Positions 1-8,628 of a DNA stretch of 64,000 nucleotides are shown here, piece by piece (positions within the stretch are counted from its first letter, which is position 1; each line of letters starts with the position of its first letter). The position numbers and the translations under genes are program-made. This DNA is from Micromonospora sp. MA102 (GTDB lineage Bacteria; Actinomycetota; Actinomycetes; Mycobacteriales; Micromonosporaceae): NCBI RefSeq assembly GCF_025460765.1, contig NZ_JAMWEG010000018.1, positions 62,001 to 126,000 on the forward strand. The letters are read 5' to 3'. The notes beneath the pieces are model-generated. The model did not search any database, was not told the DNA's origin, and was given only the letters and a program-made list of their open reading frames with translations.

Positions 1-1665
1 GAGCCCGATGATGGGCAGCACGTCCACGTCGACGGCCGCGCCGAGCAGGGTGGTGGGTTCGGGTTCGTTCGGCGCCTGGTAGGTGATGCCGGTCGTCTTG
101 TAGCGGGTGTTGAACGCCTCCAGCACCAGCCACTTGGTCAGCGGGTACGCCTCCTTGATGGCGTAGTGGCCGGCGCTGTCGGTGACCACGCTGTTGGTGG
201 CCTGGTCCATCAGGGAGTTGTCACGCTCCTTGAGCACCACGGGGAAGCGCGGCACGCCGCTCTCCCCCGGGTCCCGCCGGCCGTTGCCGTTGGTGTCGAC
301 GAAGACCGTGCCGGTGATCTCGGTGAACCAGCCGACCAGCGGCTTCGCGCCGATGTCGACGGTCTTCCCGCCGCTGACTGTGACGTTGAACGAGTCCAGC
401 AGCATCTCCTGCGGGCCGTCCCAGAGGGTCAGCTGGTAGTCGCCGTCGGGGACGTGCGGGATCCGGAACGAGCCGTCGGCGGCGCCCCGGTCCAGGTAGA
501 TCATCCGGTCGCCGTCGCCCAGGTCGGACAGGGCCACCCAGGGCCGGGCGATCGGGCCGGCGATCTTCGCCCCGGCCACCCCGTCGGCCGGCAGCGTGAC
601 GCCGCCCTGACCGCCCACGTAGGTGTACGCCTGCACGACCGTCCCGGTGACCGCACCGGCGGCGGTGCCGGTGAGCGGCTTCGGAGCGACGAACCCGAAG
701 TCGACGTACGGCACCGGCTCACCGCCCAGGCTCTGCTCGGTGTCGTAGCCGGTGTCGGCCTCCTGCACCCAGACGTCCCAGTCGTGGCCACCCTCCAGGG
801 TGGTCGTCTGCACCCAGGTCTGTCCGCCGGGCGCGACCACCGAGGCCGCGTACCGGTCGGGGCCGAGGTTGGGGATGACGATGTCGCCCGCCGCGTCGCT
901 GCGGCAGCCGGTGGACTCCCGGGCGATGACCGGCCGGCCGTCGGCGAAGAGGACCTGACCGGCGGGGTGGGTGGCGTCCGGCGCGGCGTGCCGGTACTCG
1001 GTGCAGAGCGGGTTGCCGTAGTAGTCGACCGTCACCTCACCCATCACGTCGGCAAGGTGGGCGGTGAAGCCGGCGAGCCCGCGTTCGGCGCCCACCTCGT
1101 AGGTGCCGTCGACCGGGACGCTGTCCTCGAAGATCCGCAGCCGGACCGTGCCGAGCGGCAGCGGGTACGGCTGCATGGCGACGGTCACCGCACCGGTCCG
1201 CCCCGCGGTGACCGTGAAGTGCTCACCGTCGATCTTGTAGCCGTCGGCGGTCACCGAGATCAGGTAGCGGCCGGCGGGCAGGCCGTCCAGCGCCGTACCC
1301 GCGGAGAGGGTGTCCTGGTCGCCCTGGGCGACCACCGGCACCGCGCCCGGGGTGTTGCGGATGGACGGCCAGCGGCAGTGGTCGGCGAAGTCGGGCCCGC
1401 TGGCCACCCCGGCCCGGGCGGGCAGGCAGTGCTCGAGCGCGTCGTGCGGGTCGCCGGTGTCGTCCGCGGTGATCATCCAGCGGTAGTCGGTCACCGGGCC
1501 GCCCTGCTGGATCTCTGGCTCGACGGTACGGGCGCTGACCACCGCCAGGGTGACCGCGCCCGTGGCCGGCTCGGCGGCGGCCGGGCCCGGTGGCACCACG
1601 AACCCGACGAGCAGCAGGCAACTGGCGGACACGAACCAGCGCGGCCAGACGGAACGACGCGGCAT
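1..1665 (-). CDS. Secreted SdrD/Cna-B-domain protein, 3' end outside window
   Basis: The frame opens at an ATG at 1665 and is uninterrupted to base 1, so at least 555 residues are encoded and the C-terminus is missing. A signal peptide is clear: basic MPRR start, hydrophobic stretch at about residues 11-25, Ala-rich cleavage region. Several beta-sandwich-like segments follow. The best match, near residues 445-515, carries the SdrD-B signature FVDTNGNGRRDPGE and ends in a typical 'TDSAGHY' strand. Such domains act as rigid stalks or carboxypeptidase-regulatory-like modules in exported surface proteins. Any cell-wall anchor cannot be judged because the 3' end is cut. It is divergent from the regulator pair at 1910. 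Function is not otherwise recognisable. Confidence 0.8.
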   Translation of the reverse strand, partial: MPRRSVWPRWFVSASCLLLVGFVVPPGPAAAEPATGAVTLAVVSARTVEPEIQQGGPVTDYRWMITADDTGDPHDALEHCLPARAGVASGPDFADHCRWPSIRNTPGAVPVVAQGDQDTLSAGTALDGLPAGRYLISVTADGYKIDGEHFTVTAGRTGAVTVAMQPYPLPLGTVRLRIFEDSVPVDGTYEVGAERGLAGFTAHLADVMGEVTVDYYGNPLCTEYRHAAPDATHPAGQVLFADGRPVIARESTGCRSDAAGDIVIPNLGPDRYAASVVAPGGQTWVQTTTLEGGHDWDVWVQEADTGYDTEQSLGGEPVPYVDFGFVAPKPLTGTAAGAVTGTVVQAYTYVGGQGGVTLPADGVAGAKIAGPIARPWVALSDLGDGDRMIYLDRGAADGSFRIPHVPDGDYQLTLWDGPQEMLLDSFNVTVSGGKTVDIGAKPLVGWFTEITGTVFVDTNGNGRRDPGESGVPRFPVVLKERDNSLMDQATNSVVTDSAGHYAIKEAYPLTKWLVLEAFNTRYKTTGITYQAPNEPEPTTLLGAAVDVDVLPIIGL

Positions 1666-1770
1666 GCCCTCACCCCCTCGGTCAGCGGAGAACGGCCGCG
1701 TGCGGTACGCAGCCGGGCTGGTGCCGAGCATGGGCGGCGCCGGGGCGCCGATGACCGTTTATGACGACGC

Positions 1771-1790
1771 CGTCATCCGTCCGTCATCCG
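1771..1790. promoter_or_regulatory. 11-bp-period direct repeat, candidate OmpR-type operator
   Basis: CGTCATCCG occurs at 1771-1779 and again at 1782-1790, an 11-bp period. It sits between the divergent secreted-protein gene and the OmpR-type regulator gene. OmpR/PhoB-family regulators usually bind two direct half-sites one helical turn apart, so autoregulation or control of the secreted protein is plausible. This is inference from spacing only. Confidence 0.35.
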
Positions 1791-1909
1791 GCCGGCGACG
1801 CCGCGTGTCGGAACGGCGACAGCAATGCACCCCGTTCGGCTGTGGCGTGAATCAGGAGGAAGGGGCTTCATAAAGGCACCAGAAAGTCGCCGAGGTCTGT
1901 GGGGGCACG

Positions 1910-2578
1910 GTGGGACGAGTACTGGTGATCGAGGACGATGAACGGATCGGCCGGCTGGTCACCCGCGCGCTGGAGGGCGGTGGCCTGCTGACCGAACGCG
2001 CCGCGTCCGGGTCGGCCGGCCTGGACGCCGCGCTGCGCCGGGACTTCGACCTGGTCGTACTGGATCTCATGCTGCCTGGCCTGGACGGTCGCCAGGTGCT
2101 GGACCGGCTACTGGAACAGCGGCCCGACCAGCGGGTGCTGGTGCTGTCCGCGGTGCCCGAGATCAGCACCCGGGTCGCGGTGCTGGAGGCGGGCGCGGCG
2201 GACTTCCTGGGCAAGCCGTTCGCGGTGGCCGAACTGCTGGCCCGGGTACGCGCCCGGATGCGCGGGGCGCCGGGCGGTGACGCCGCGCGGTGGCTGCGGG
2301 TCGGTCCGGTGCAACTGGACCTGCACCGGCGACGGACCACCGTGCGCGGGGTGAACGTGGACCTGCCGCTGCGGGAGTTCCTGCTGTTGCAGCACCTGAT
2401 GAGCCGGGCGGGCCGACCGTGCAGCCGGGAGGAGCTGCTGGCCGACGTGTGGGGCCTGAACTTCGACCCGGGCAGCAACGTGGTCGACGTGTCCGTCCGC
2501 CGGCTGCGCGGCCGACTCGGCCGGCCCGACCGGATCGAGACCGTCCGCGGCGTGGGCTATGCGTACTCCGTCGACTGA
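1910..2578 (+). CDS. OmpR/PhoB-family response regulator
   Basis: A 222-residue cytoplasmic regulator with a GTG start. The receiver domain (residues 1-115) has the acidic pair Asp9/Asp10, phospho-acceptor Asp52 in VVLDLMLP and Lys102 in GKPFA. A winged-helix output domain follows (about 125-220) with the typical GVGYAY ending. The gene overlaps the next one by 20 bp, so the two are one transcription unit and the histidine kinase at 2559 is its expected partner. The target genes are unknown. The neighbouring divergent secreted protein is a reasonable candidate because a tandem 11-bp repeat lies between them. Confidence 0.95.
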   Translation: MGRVLVIEDDERIGRLVTRALEGGGLLTERAASGSAGLDAALRRDFDLVVLDLMLPGLDGRQVLDRLLEQRPDQRVLVLSAVPEISTRVAVLEAGAADFLGKPFAVAELLARVRARMRGAPGGDAARWLRVGPVQLDLHRRRTTVRGVNVDLPLREFLLLQHLMSRAGRPCSREELLADVWGLNFDPGSNVVDVSVRRLRGRLGRPDRIETVRGVGYAYSVD

Positions 2579-3620
2579 GCGGCTGCTGGCCCTCGTCTGG
2601 AGCCTCTTCGCCGCGGTCAACGTGGTGTTGATGTGGTTCCTGCCCGGACAGGAGACGGTGCCGTTCCACCTGGTCTGGATCAGCCTGGCCCTGGTCTACG
2701 GCTTCACCACCTGGCGGTTGTCCTGGATGGTGGCCGCGCTGCTCGCGGTGACCACGACCACGGGCGTGATCCTGGCCCACCACGCGGCGGCCGGCGAGAT
2801 CCGCTGGGAGGAGACCGCCGAGGAGCCGCTGATGGCGACGATCTTCATCGTGATGGCCTGGCACGTGCACCGCCGGCACGTGCTGTTGCAGGAGATGCGC
2901 CGCATCGGCGCCGCCGAGCGGGACCGGGCGCACCGGCAGGAGCTGCTGGTGCGGCTCGCCTCGCACGAGCTGCGGACGCCGCTGACCATCGCCCGCGGCT
3001 ACACCGAGCTGCTGCGCAGCACCCACGACGACCGGACCACCGTGGAGGACACCGGGGTGGTCCTCGACGAGCTGGACAAGGCGACCCGGATCGCGCACCG
3101 CCTGGTAACCCTGATGCAGCTGGAGGAGCAGCACCCGGTCCGTCCGGTCGACCTCGACGCCGAGCTGGCCCGGATCGTACGCCGCTGGACGCCCGCGGCG
3201 GACCGGGACTGGTCCTGCCGCTCCGCGATCGGGCTGACGCGGGTCAATCCGGAGCGGCTGGAGACCGCGCTGGACTGCCTCATCGAGAACGCGGTGAAGT
3301 TCACCGGCCCCGGAGACCGGGTCGCGCTGCGGGGCCACCGGGACGCCACCGGGTGGACGGTGGAGGTGGTGGACTCGGGGACGGGCATCGGGCCGGAGGC
3401 GGTCGCCGACCTGCTCGCCGGGCGGCCGGGGCGCCAGACCGCCACCGGCACCGGGCTGGGCCTGGCCAGCGTACGGGCGGTGGTCGGTGCGCTCGGCGGG
3501 CGGCTCATCATCGGCGCCGGCCCGGACGGGGGCGCACGGGTCGGGCTGCGGGTGCCCGAACCGGGCCCGGCACGCGGCGAACCGGTCCGTCCGGGGTCCG
3601 TCGGGCAGCCGGTCGCCTGA
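2559..3620 (+). CDS. Sensor histidine kinase, partner of the preceding regulator
   Basis: A 353-residue membrane kinase. About four hydrophobic segments lie within residues 8-100, with almost no extracytoplasmic loop, so it probably senses an intramembrane or membrane-proximal signal. The dimerisation box LASHELRTPL places the phospho-accepting His at residue 136. The ATP-binding domain shows the N box ENAVKF, the G1 box DSGTGIG and the G2 box GTGLGL. The start overlaps the end of the response regulator by 20 bp, which indicates translational coupling. A GC-rich Arg/Pro tail closes the protein. Confidence 0.95.
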   Translation: MRTPSTERLLALVWSLFAAVNVVLMWFLPGQETVPFHLVWISLALVYGFTTWRLSWMVAALLAVTTTTGVILAHHAAAGEIRWEETAEEPLMATIFIVMAWHVHRRHVLLQEMRRIGAAERDRAHRQELLVRLASHELRTPLTIARGYTELLRSTHDDRTTVEDTGVVLDELDKATRIAHRLVTLMQLEEQHPVRPVDLDAELARIVRRWTPAADRDWSCRSAIGLTRVNPERLETALDCLIENAVKFTGPGDRVALRGHRDATGWTVEVVDSGTGIGPEAVADLLAGRPGRQTATGTGLGLASVRAVVGALGGRLIIGAGPDGGARVGLRVPEPGPARGEPVRPGSVGQPVA

Positions 3621-3629
3621 CCCGGGCGA

Positions 3630-6062
3630 TCACACGGCCCCACGGCGGACGAGCAGGCGCAACGCCGCGTACCCGGGCAGCACCGGCAGCCAGAACGTGG
3701 CGAGCCGGTAGACCAGCACCCCGGCGACGGCGGTGTTCACCGCAACGCCGTAGAGCAGCAGGCCGGAGACCAGGGCCGCCTCGGTGGCGCCCAACCCGCC
3801 CGGGGTCGGCGCGGCCGTCGACACCCCCTCCCCCACCACGCACACCAGCACCACGGGCGCGACCAGCGCCGGGTCGGCCGGCAGGCCGACGGCGAGCAGC
3901 GCCAGGTACAGCGCGGCCCCGTAGGCGAGCGTGAGCGCCACGCTGACGCTCAGCAGCGGCAGGATCCGGCCACCGCGGACCAACGCGCGCAGGGCGTCCG
4001 CGGCCTGCCGCCGGGCCGCGCGCAGCCAGGCCCGCCACCGGGGTACGGCGAGGGCCACGGCGCCGACCAGCAGCACCCCGAGCGCGATCAGCAGCACCGT
4101 CAGGCCCCGCCCGGTGACGGCGTTCACCAGGTGCCGACGGGTGCCCCGGGCGAACGGCAGCAGGACCGGAAGCAGGAGCAGCACCCCGAGCACCCCGGCG
4201 GCCCGGTCCACGGCGACCGTGGTGGCCGCCGCCGGTACGGGCAGGCCCTGCTGGCGCAGGTAGCGGATGCTCAGCGCGGCGCCGCCGAGCGCGCCCGGTG
4301 CGAGCCGGTTGACGAACGAGGCGGCCACCTGGACCGCCACCGTCCGGCGGAGCGGCACCCGCCCGGCGGCGGCGAGCCGGAGCGCCATCGCGCTCAGCAG
4401 GTAGGTGGCGGCCGAGGCGAGCAGCGTTCCGGTCACCGCGAGGGGATCGGCGTGGACCACCGCGTGCAGGGCGGCGCGTACCTGGCCGAGCTGCGGCAGC
4501 AGGAAGTGCACCAACAGGCCGAGCATGACGAGCAGGAACACGTCCCGGCGGGTGATCCGGACGACCCGGGCGAGGCGGTCGGGCCGGCCGGGGCAGCGGC
4601 GGGCGATCTCGTCGTGCAGGTCGTCGAGCAGGCCGGGCCGGCGGTCGGCGAGCGCCCGGCCGGCGCGGGACAGCAGCGCGGGCTGGAGCCACGGCAGGCT
4701 GTCCGCCACCGCGCCGGCGCCGAGCTGCCCGACTGCGGCCGCCACCGCCGGTCGTACGCCCGCCAGCGTCGCCAGCGTGACCAGGAGTTCCACCAGGTCA
4801 CGTGCCTGCTGTTCGGCCGTGGCCTCGTCGGTGCCGAAGCCGAGGTCGACCAGCCAGGCGGTGGAGTCCGCGGCCAGCACGTTGGCCGCCCGCAGGTCGC
4901 GGTGGGCCAGGCCGGCCCGGTGCAGGCGGGCCACCTGCCGGCAGACGTCGTCGAGCAGGTCCGGGCCGAGTTCGGCCGGGTCCAGCGCGTCGAGCGGCCG
5001 GCCCGGCACGAACTCCTGTACCAGCAGCGCGTCCCCGGCCGGGTCGGTGGCGGTGGTGACCAGGCGCGGCGTCCGCACCCCGGCCCGCTCGGCGCGCAGC
5101 AGGAGGTACGCCTCGTGCTCGTTCTTCTGCTTGGCGGTCACGTACGGCGGTTCGTCGGCGATCCCGCGGTAGCGCACCCGGCGGTAGAGCTTGTAGAGCC
5201 AGTCGGCGTCGCGCTGCCTGCCCCCGGTCACCTTCACGAAGAGACACGTGCCGTCCTCGGTGGTGACCCGAAACGGCCGGGAGCCCCGGGCGTCGCCCCG
5301 GACCGGGGTCAACCCGACCGCCTCGATGCCGCGGCCGAGGAGCACCTGCCGCAGTCGCCCCGCCGTGCCGCCCGGCCCCACGTCACCGACGATGATCCGG
5401 GTGAGGCTCGCCGTGAACCAGCCGACCAGGAGCCCGCCCAGCACGTCGACCGGCAGGTGGGCGCCCACGTAGACCCGGGCCGTCCCGACGGTGGCCACCG
5501 CGAGCCAGGCGAGCGGGCGGACCCGCCGGGGCAGCACCGGGTCGAGGACCGCCACGAGCGCGGTCGCCACCGCCACGTGCCCGGACGGGTAGCCGTACCG
5601 CCCGGTGACGGCCTCGTGGAGCCGTATGTCGACCAGGAAGGCGGTCGGTCGGGCCCGGGCCACCAGGAGCTTGGCCAGCACGGCCCCCCAGTAGGCCAGG
5701 TTGCCGGCGAGCAGCAGGTCCCGGGCCAGCCGCCACTGCCGGGCCGCCGCCGCGACCGCCGCCGCGACCAGGATCGCCGGATACGCGCCGAGCTGCATGA
5801 CCGGCACCAGCACCGGGCCGGCCGGGCCGGGGATGTTGTTCACCAGCGTGAACAGGTCCCGCTCCCAGCGGCCCGGCGGCCGGTGCCGCGCCCAGGTGCT
5901 GACCAGCGCGAACAGTCCCCCGGACAGGAGCAGGCCGAGGACCGGCGCGGGTGACGGACGGTGGGTCCGGTGCATCGCCGGCGTCAGCGGACGGCGGGCG
6001 GGCGACCGGCGGTCGGGCGCGCGGCCGGGTCCGTCATCCGGACGGCTGCCCCGGTGTCGCAC
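3630..6062 (-). CDS. PAP2 phosphatase - kinase-like - flippase-like fusion membrane protein
   Basis: An 810-residue fusion. Residues 40-230 form a PAP2 lipid-phosphatase domain with all three motifs: Lys131-x6-Arg-Pro, PSGH at 159-162, and Arg196-x5-His202-x3-Asp206. Residues 245-480 form a lipopolysaccharide-kinase/RIO-like domain with Lys277, HRDLRAAN at 387-394 and the DLG equivalent of DFG at 406. Residues 490-805 are a polytopic region of the lysylphosphatidylglycerol-synthase transmembrane (flippase-like, UPF0104) family. A TAGGGT -10 element ends 8 nt before the GTG, so the mRNA is probably leaderless, which fixes the start. The job is probably processing or moving a lipid-linked envelope precursor; the substrate is unknown. 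Confidence 0.85.
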   Translation of the reverse strand: MRHRGSRPDDGPGRAPDRRSPARRPLTPAMHRTHRPSPAPVLGLLLSGGLFALVSTWARHRPPGRWERDLFTLVNNIPGPAGPVLVPVMQLGAYPAILVAAAVAAAARQWRLARDLLLAGNLAYWGAVLAKLLVARARPTAFLVDIRLHEAVTGRYGYPSGHVAVATALVAVLDPVLPRRVRPLAWLAVATVGTARVYVGAHLPVDVLGGLLVGWFTASLTRIIVGDVGPGGTAGRLRQVLLGRGIEAVGLTPVRGDARGSRPFRVTTEDGTCLFVKVTGGRQRDADWLYKLYRRVRYRGIADEPPYVTAKQKNEHEAYLLLRAERAGVRTPRLVTTATDPAGDALLVQEFVPGRPLDALDPAELGPDLLDDVCRQVARLHRAGLAHRDLRAANVLAADSTAWLVDLGFGTDEATAEQQARDLVELLVTLATLAGVRPAVAAAVGQLGAGAVADSLPWLQPALLSRAGRALADRRPGLLDDLHDEIARRCPGRPDRLARVVRITRRDVFLLVMLGLLVHFLLPQLGQVRAALHAVVHADPLAVTGTLLASAATYLLSAMALRLAAAGRVPLRRTVAVQVAASFVNRLAPGALGGAALSIRYLRQQGLPVPAAATTVAVDRAAGVLGVLLLLPVLLPFARGTRRHLVNAVTGRGLTVLLIALGVLLVGAVALAVPRWRAWLRAARRQAADALRALVRGGRILPLLSVSVALTLAYGAALYLALLAVGLPADPALVAPVVLVCVVGEGVSTAAPTPGGLGATEAALVSGLLLYGVAVNTAVAGVLVYRLATFWLPVLPGYAALRLLVRRGAV

Positions 6063-6070
6063 ATGTGACG

Positions 6071-6076
6071 ACCCTA
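6071..6076 (-). promoter_or_regulatory. -10 element of a leaderless promoter
   Basis: On the minus strand TAGGGT ends 8 nt upstream of the GTG at 6062. This is the spacing expected when the transcript begins at or within a base or two of the start codon, as is common in actinobacteria. No Shine-Dalgarno sequence is present. Confidence 0.5.
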
Positions 6077-6176
6077 TGGTCGGCCGCGGCCGGGACGGGC
6101 GGCATCGCCGCGATCCGCCCCGTCGGGCGGACCCGGCCGCACGGCGAGCGCGGCGGCGGGCGGACCCGGTCCCGGG

Positions 6177-7442
6177 TCAGGCGCGGCGGCGGCCGGCCCG
6201 GCGGGACCGGCCCCGGCGGGCGGCCAGCGCCGCCACCAGACCGCCGACGGTGAGGGCGAGCAGGCCGGCGGCGGGGACGATGACCTGCCAGTCCCCGTCG
6301 GCCATCCGGCGCAGCGCGGTCCCGGCCGGCCCGCGCCACTCCGGCGGCGGAGTCGGGCGGGCCGCCGCCGGCGAGCCGCTCGGGGCGGCCCGCTCGGCGT
6401 CCAGCTCGCCGGGTTCGACCAGCCGGCCGACCGAGGCGTCCCGGGGCAGCGAGAAGCCCCAGTCGAGCAGCTGGGCGCCCTGCTGCCAGCCGCGTACCGG
6501 CCGGGACTCGGCGCCGAGCAGGGTGACCACGAGCCGCCGGCCGCCGCGCTCAGCCGCGCCGACGAAGCTGTGCCGGGCCAGCTCCGTGAAGCCGGTCTTG
6601 CCGCCCAGGGCACCCGGGTAGCGGTAGATCAGCTGGTTCTCGTTCTGGATCTGGAAACCGCCCGCCTTGAGCGCCCGCTGGGCGGGGATCTGGGTCCGCT
6701 CGGTGAGCGCGTAGCGGCGGAACGCCGCATCGGCGAAGCAGGCCCGGGCGATCAGGGCCAGGTCGTACGCGCTGGTGAACTGCCCCGGGCCGTCCAACCC
6801 GGACGGGGTCACGGCGTGCGTCTGGCGGGCGCCCAGCCGGCGCGCCTCGGCGTTCATCTCGGCGACACCGGCACGGGCGCTGCCGGCGCCGAGTCGGGCC
6901 AGCATGTTCGCCGCGTCGTTGCCGGACTGGAGCAGCAGCCCCAGCCAGAGCGTCTCCACCGAGTAGCGCCCGCCGACGAGCAGGCCGACGGCGGAGCTGC
7001 CCCGCTCGATGTCCAGGTCGGCCCTGGTCGCGACGGCCATCTGCTTCGGGTCGAGCCGGTTCAGCAGGGTGGCCGCGAGCAGCAGCTTCTGGGTGCTCGC
7101 CGGGATGCCGTACCCGTGCGGGCCGCAGGCGCCGAGGACGGCGCCGGTGTCCAGGTCGGCGACCAGCCAGGTGGTGGCCGTGACCGCCGGGGGCGCCGGG
7201 CTGCCGGGCGCCGTCACCAGGCCCGCCGTGGCCAGCGCGTCACCGCCGACGGCCTGGTCCCCGGGCACGGACGGCGGCGGGGTGGGGCGCGGCGGGCGGG
7301 TCGCCTTCGGCGCCGGCAGCCGCGGGCAGGGCACCGCCGCCGCGGGGGCGGCGGTCACCGGCGGCGCCGCCTGCGTCGGGGCCGGCGCCCCGGTGACGAG
7401 CAGGGCGAGGACGGTGGTGGCGGCCAGGGCCCGGACTCTCAT
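6177..7442 (-). CDS. D-alanyl-D-alanine carboxypeptidase (peptidase S11)
   Basis: A 421-residue exported penicillin-binding protein that trims the terminal D-Ala of peptidoglycan stem peptides. The signal peptide covers residues 1-26 (MRVRALAATT, then an Ala-rich stretch). A Pro-rich linker leads to the catalytic domain with the SxxK motif Ser116-Thr-Gln-Lys119, the SxN motif SGN at 173-175 and the KTG motif at 282-284. A hydrophobic helix and an Arg-rich tail at the C-terminus anchor it to the membrane outer face. The ATG at 7442 was chosen because the signal peptide begins there, although the frame is open further upstream. It lies 23 bp behind the tyrosine-phosphatase-like gene and is probably cotranscribed with it. 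Confidence 0.92.
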   Translation of the reverse strand: MRVRALAATTVLALLVTGAPAPTQAAPPVTAAPAAAVPCPRLPAPKATRPPRPTPPPSVPGDQAVGGDALATAGLVTAPGSPAPPAVTATTWLVADLDTGAVLGACGPHGYGIPASTQKLLLAATLLNRLDPKQMAVATRADLDIERGSSAVGLLVGGRYSVETLWLGLLLQSGNDAANMLARLGAGSARAGVAEMNAEARRLGARQTHAVTPSGLDGPGQFTSAYDLALIARACFADAAFRRYALTERTQIPAQRALKAGGFQIQNENQLIYRYPGALGGKTGFTELARHSFVGAAERGGRRLVVTLLGAESRPVRGWQQGAQLLDWGFSLPRDASVGRLVEPGELDAERAAPSGSPAAARPTPPPEWRGPAGTALRRMADGDWQVIVPAAGLLALTVGGLVAALAARRGRSRRAGRRRA

Positions 7443-7465
7443 GAAGAGGCACCCTACCGAGCGGC

Positions 7466-7885
7466 TCAGCGGACGCCGCGCAGCCACCGGCGCTGCCACG
7501 GGGTCTCCACCGCTCGCGGGTGGTAGCCCGCCCGGACCCAGGTCACCGCCGGCTCGGGGCCGAGCCCGTCGAGGACGGCCAGGGCGGCGAGGGCCGTGCC
7601 GGTCCGTCCCACGCCGCCGTGGCAGGCGACCTCGACCCGCTCGCCCGCGTACGCGCGGCGCCACGCCTCCCGCAGCGCGTCGAGCGCGTCGGCGCGGTCG
7701 CGCGGCACCCAGAAGTCGGGCCAGCGGATCCGGCGGGCCGGCCAGGCCGGCTCCGGACCGGGCGCCAGCAGCAGGGCGAAGTCGGCGGGCGCGGCGGGGG
7801 CGGCGATCCGCCGCCCGCGTACGGTGGCGCCGCCGGGCAGCACCAGCAGGCCCGTGCGGTCCGTCCACGGCTGCGTCGGGTCCAT
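7466..7885 (-). CDS. Small protein-tyrosine-phosphatase-fold protein
   Basis: A 139-residue cytoplasmic protein with the Cys-x5-Arg loop CHGGVGRTG at residues 88-96 and a WPDFWVP acid loop at 55-61, the two catalytic elements of dual-specificity and tyrosine phosphatases. The ATG at 7885 gives a compact single-domain protein; the longer open frame upstream runs into the hairpin at 7920-7960 and is unlikely to be translated. The gene stands directly before the D-Ala-D-Ala carboxypeptidase gene, suggesting an envelope-related role. The substrate is unknown. Confidence 0.8.
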   Translation of the reverse strand: MDPTQPWTDRTGLLVLPGGATVRGRRIAAPAAPADFALLLAPGPEPAWPARRIRWPDFWVPRDRADALDALREAWRRAYAGERVEVACHGGVGRTGTALAALAVLDGLGPEPAVTWVRAGYHPRAVETPWQRRWLRGVR

Positions 7886-7919
7886 CCGGTCATTGTGCCG
7901 GCGTCGGGGAGCGGCAGGC

Positions 7920-7960
7920 GTGAAGGTGCCCGCCGGCCGTGGTCCGGCGGGCACCTTCAC
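7920..7960 (-). terminator. Strong hairpin terminator after the LPVTG protein gene
   Basis: A perfect 17-bp stem (7920-7936 paired with 7944-7960) with a 7-nt loop. It lies between the stop of the LPVTG protein gene and the start of the phosphatase gene on the same strand. There is no clear U-tract, as is usual for terminators in this GC range. Confidence 0.75.
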
Positions 7961-7994
7961 GAACGGTCCGGGCGTTGCCCGGGGTGCGGCAGGA

Positions 7995-8615
7995 TCAGCG
8001 GGAGCCGATCCCGAAGCGGCCGCGCCGACGCCAGGCCAGCGAGAGCAGCACCAGCACCGCGCCCGCACCGGCCAGGCCACCGCCGAGCTTCAGCGGGGTG
8101 CCGAGGCTGTCACCGGTCACCGGCAGGTTGCCGCCGCCCGGCCGCCCCGGCCGGTCCGGTCGAGCCGGCAGGACGATGCCCGTGGCATCGTCCGCTCGAT
8201 TCCCCTGGGTGGCGGTGAAGTGGTGCCGCCCGGTCCGGCTGGGCGTGTAGGTGATGGTGAAGGTGCCGTCGCCGAGCGCCGTCACGGTGAACGTGGTCGG
8301 CGCCGGCTGCGGCTGCTGGTAGGCCACCGCGCTCATCGCGACGGCGCTGCCGTCGCTGCGGCGGACCGTCCCCTGGGCGGGTGCCGCGTTGGGGTTGCCG
8401 CTGATCTCCACGTCGATCTTGACCTCGCCGGGCGCGAAGCCCGTGCCCTTCAGGGTGAAGGTTCCGCCGAGACGGATGGCCGGCGGCTTGATGGTCAGCG
8501 ACACTTCCGTCGGCGGGTACACGGGCGGTTGCGGCTGTGCCGCGCCGGCCGCGGTCGGCACGGCCGCCACGGCCAGGCCGACCGTGAACGCCATGATGAT
8601 GCGGGATAGCCGCAT
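7995..8615 (-). CDS. LPVTG-anchored secreted surface protein
   Basis: A 206-residue exported protein. A signal peptide spans residues 1-26, followed by a beta-rich domain (about 30-145) resembling bacterial Ig-like or filamin-like repeats, then a Pro/Arg/Gly linker. The C-terminal sorting signal is complete: LPVTG at 164-168, hydrophobic helix 171-192 and an Arg-rich tail, so a sortase should attach it to the wall or to a pilus. The start is set by AGGAGG 7 nt upstream of the ATG at 8615. It begins 13 bp after the DUF4012 gene and is probably cotranscribed with it. No sortase gene is visible in this window. Confidence 0.8.
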   Translation of the reverse strand: MRLSRIIMAFTVGLAVAAVPTAAGAAQPQPPVYPPTEVSLTIKPPAIRLGGTFTLKGTGFAPGEVKIDVEISGNPNAAPAQGTVRRSDGSAVAMSAVAYQQPQPAPTTFTVTALGDGTFTITYTPSRTGRHHFTATQGNRADDATGIVLPARPDRPGRPGGGNLPVTGDSLGTPLKLGGGLAGAGAVLVLLSLAWRRRGRFGIGSR

Positions 8616-8628
8616 GATGGATTCCCTC

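Noticed and set aside
166..1764. 532-residue open frame on the plus strand
   Set aside because: The opposite strand carries a convincing signal peptide and SdrD-type domain throughout the same stretch.
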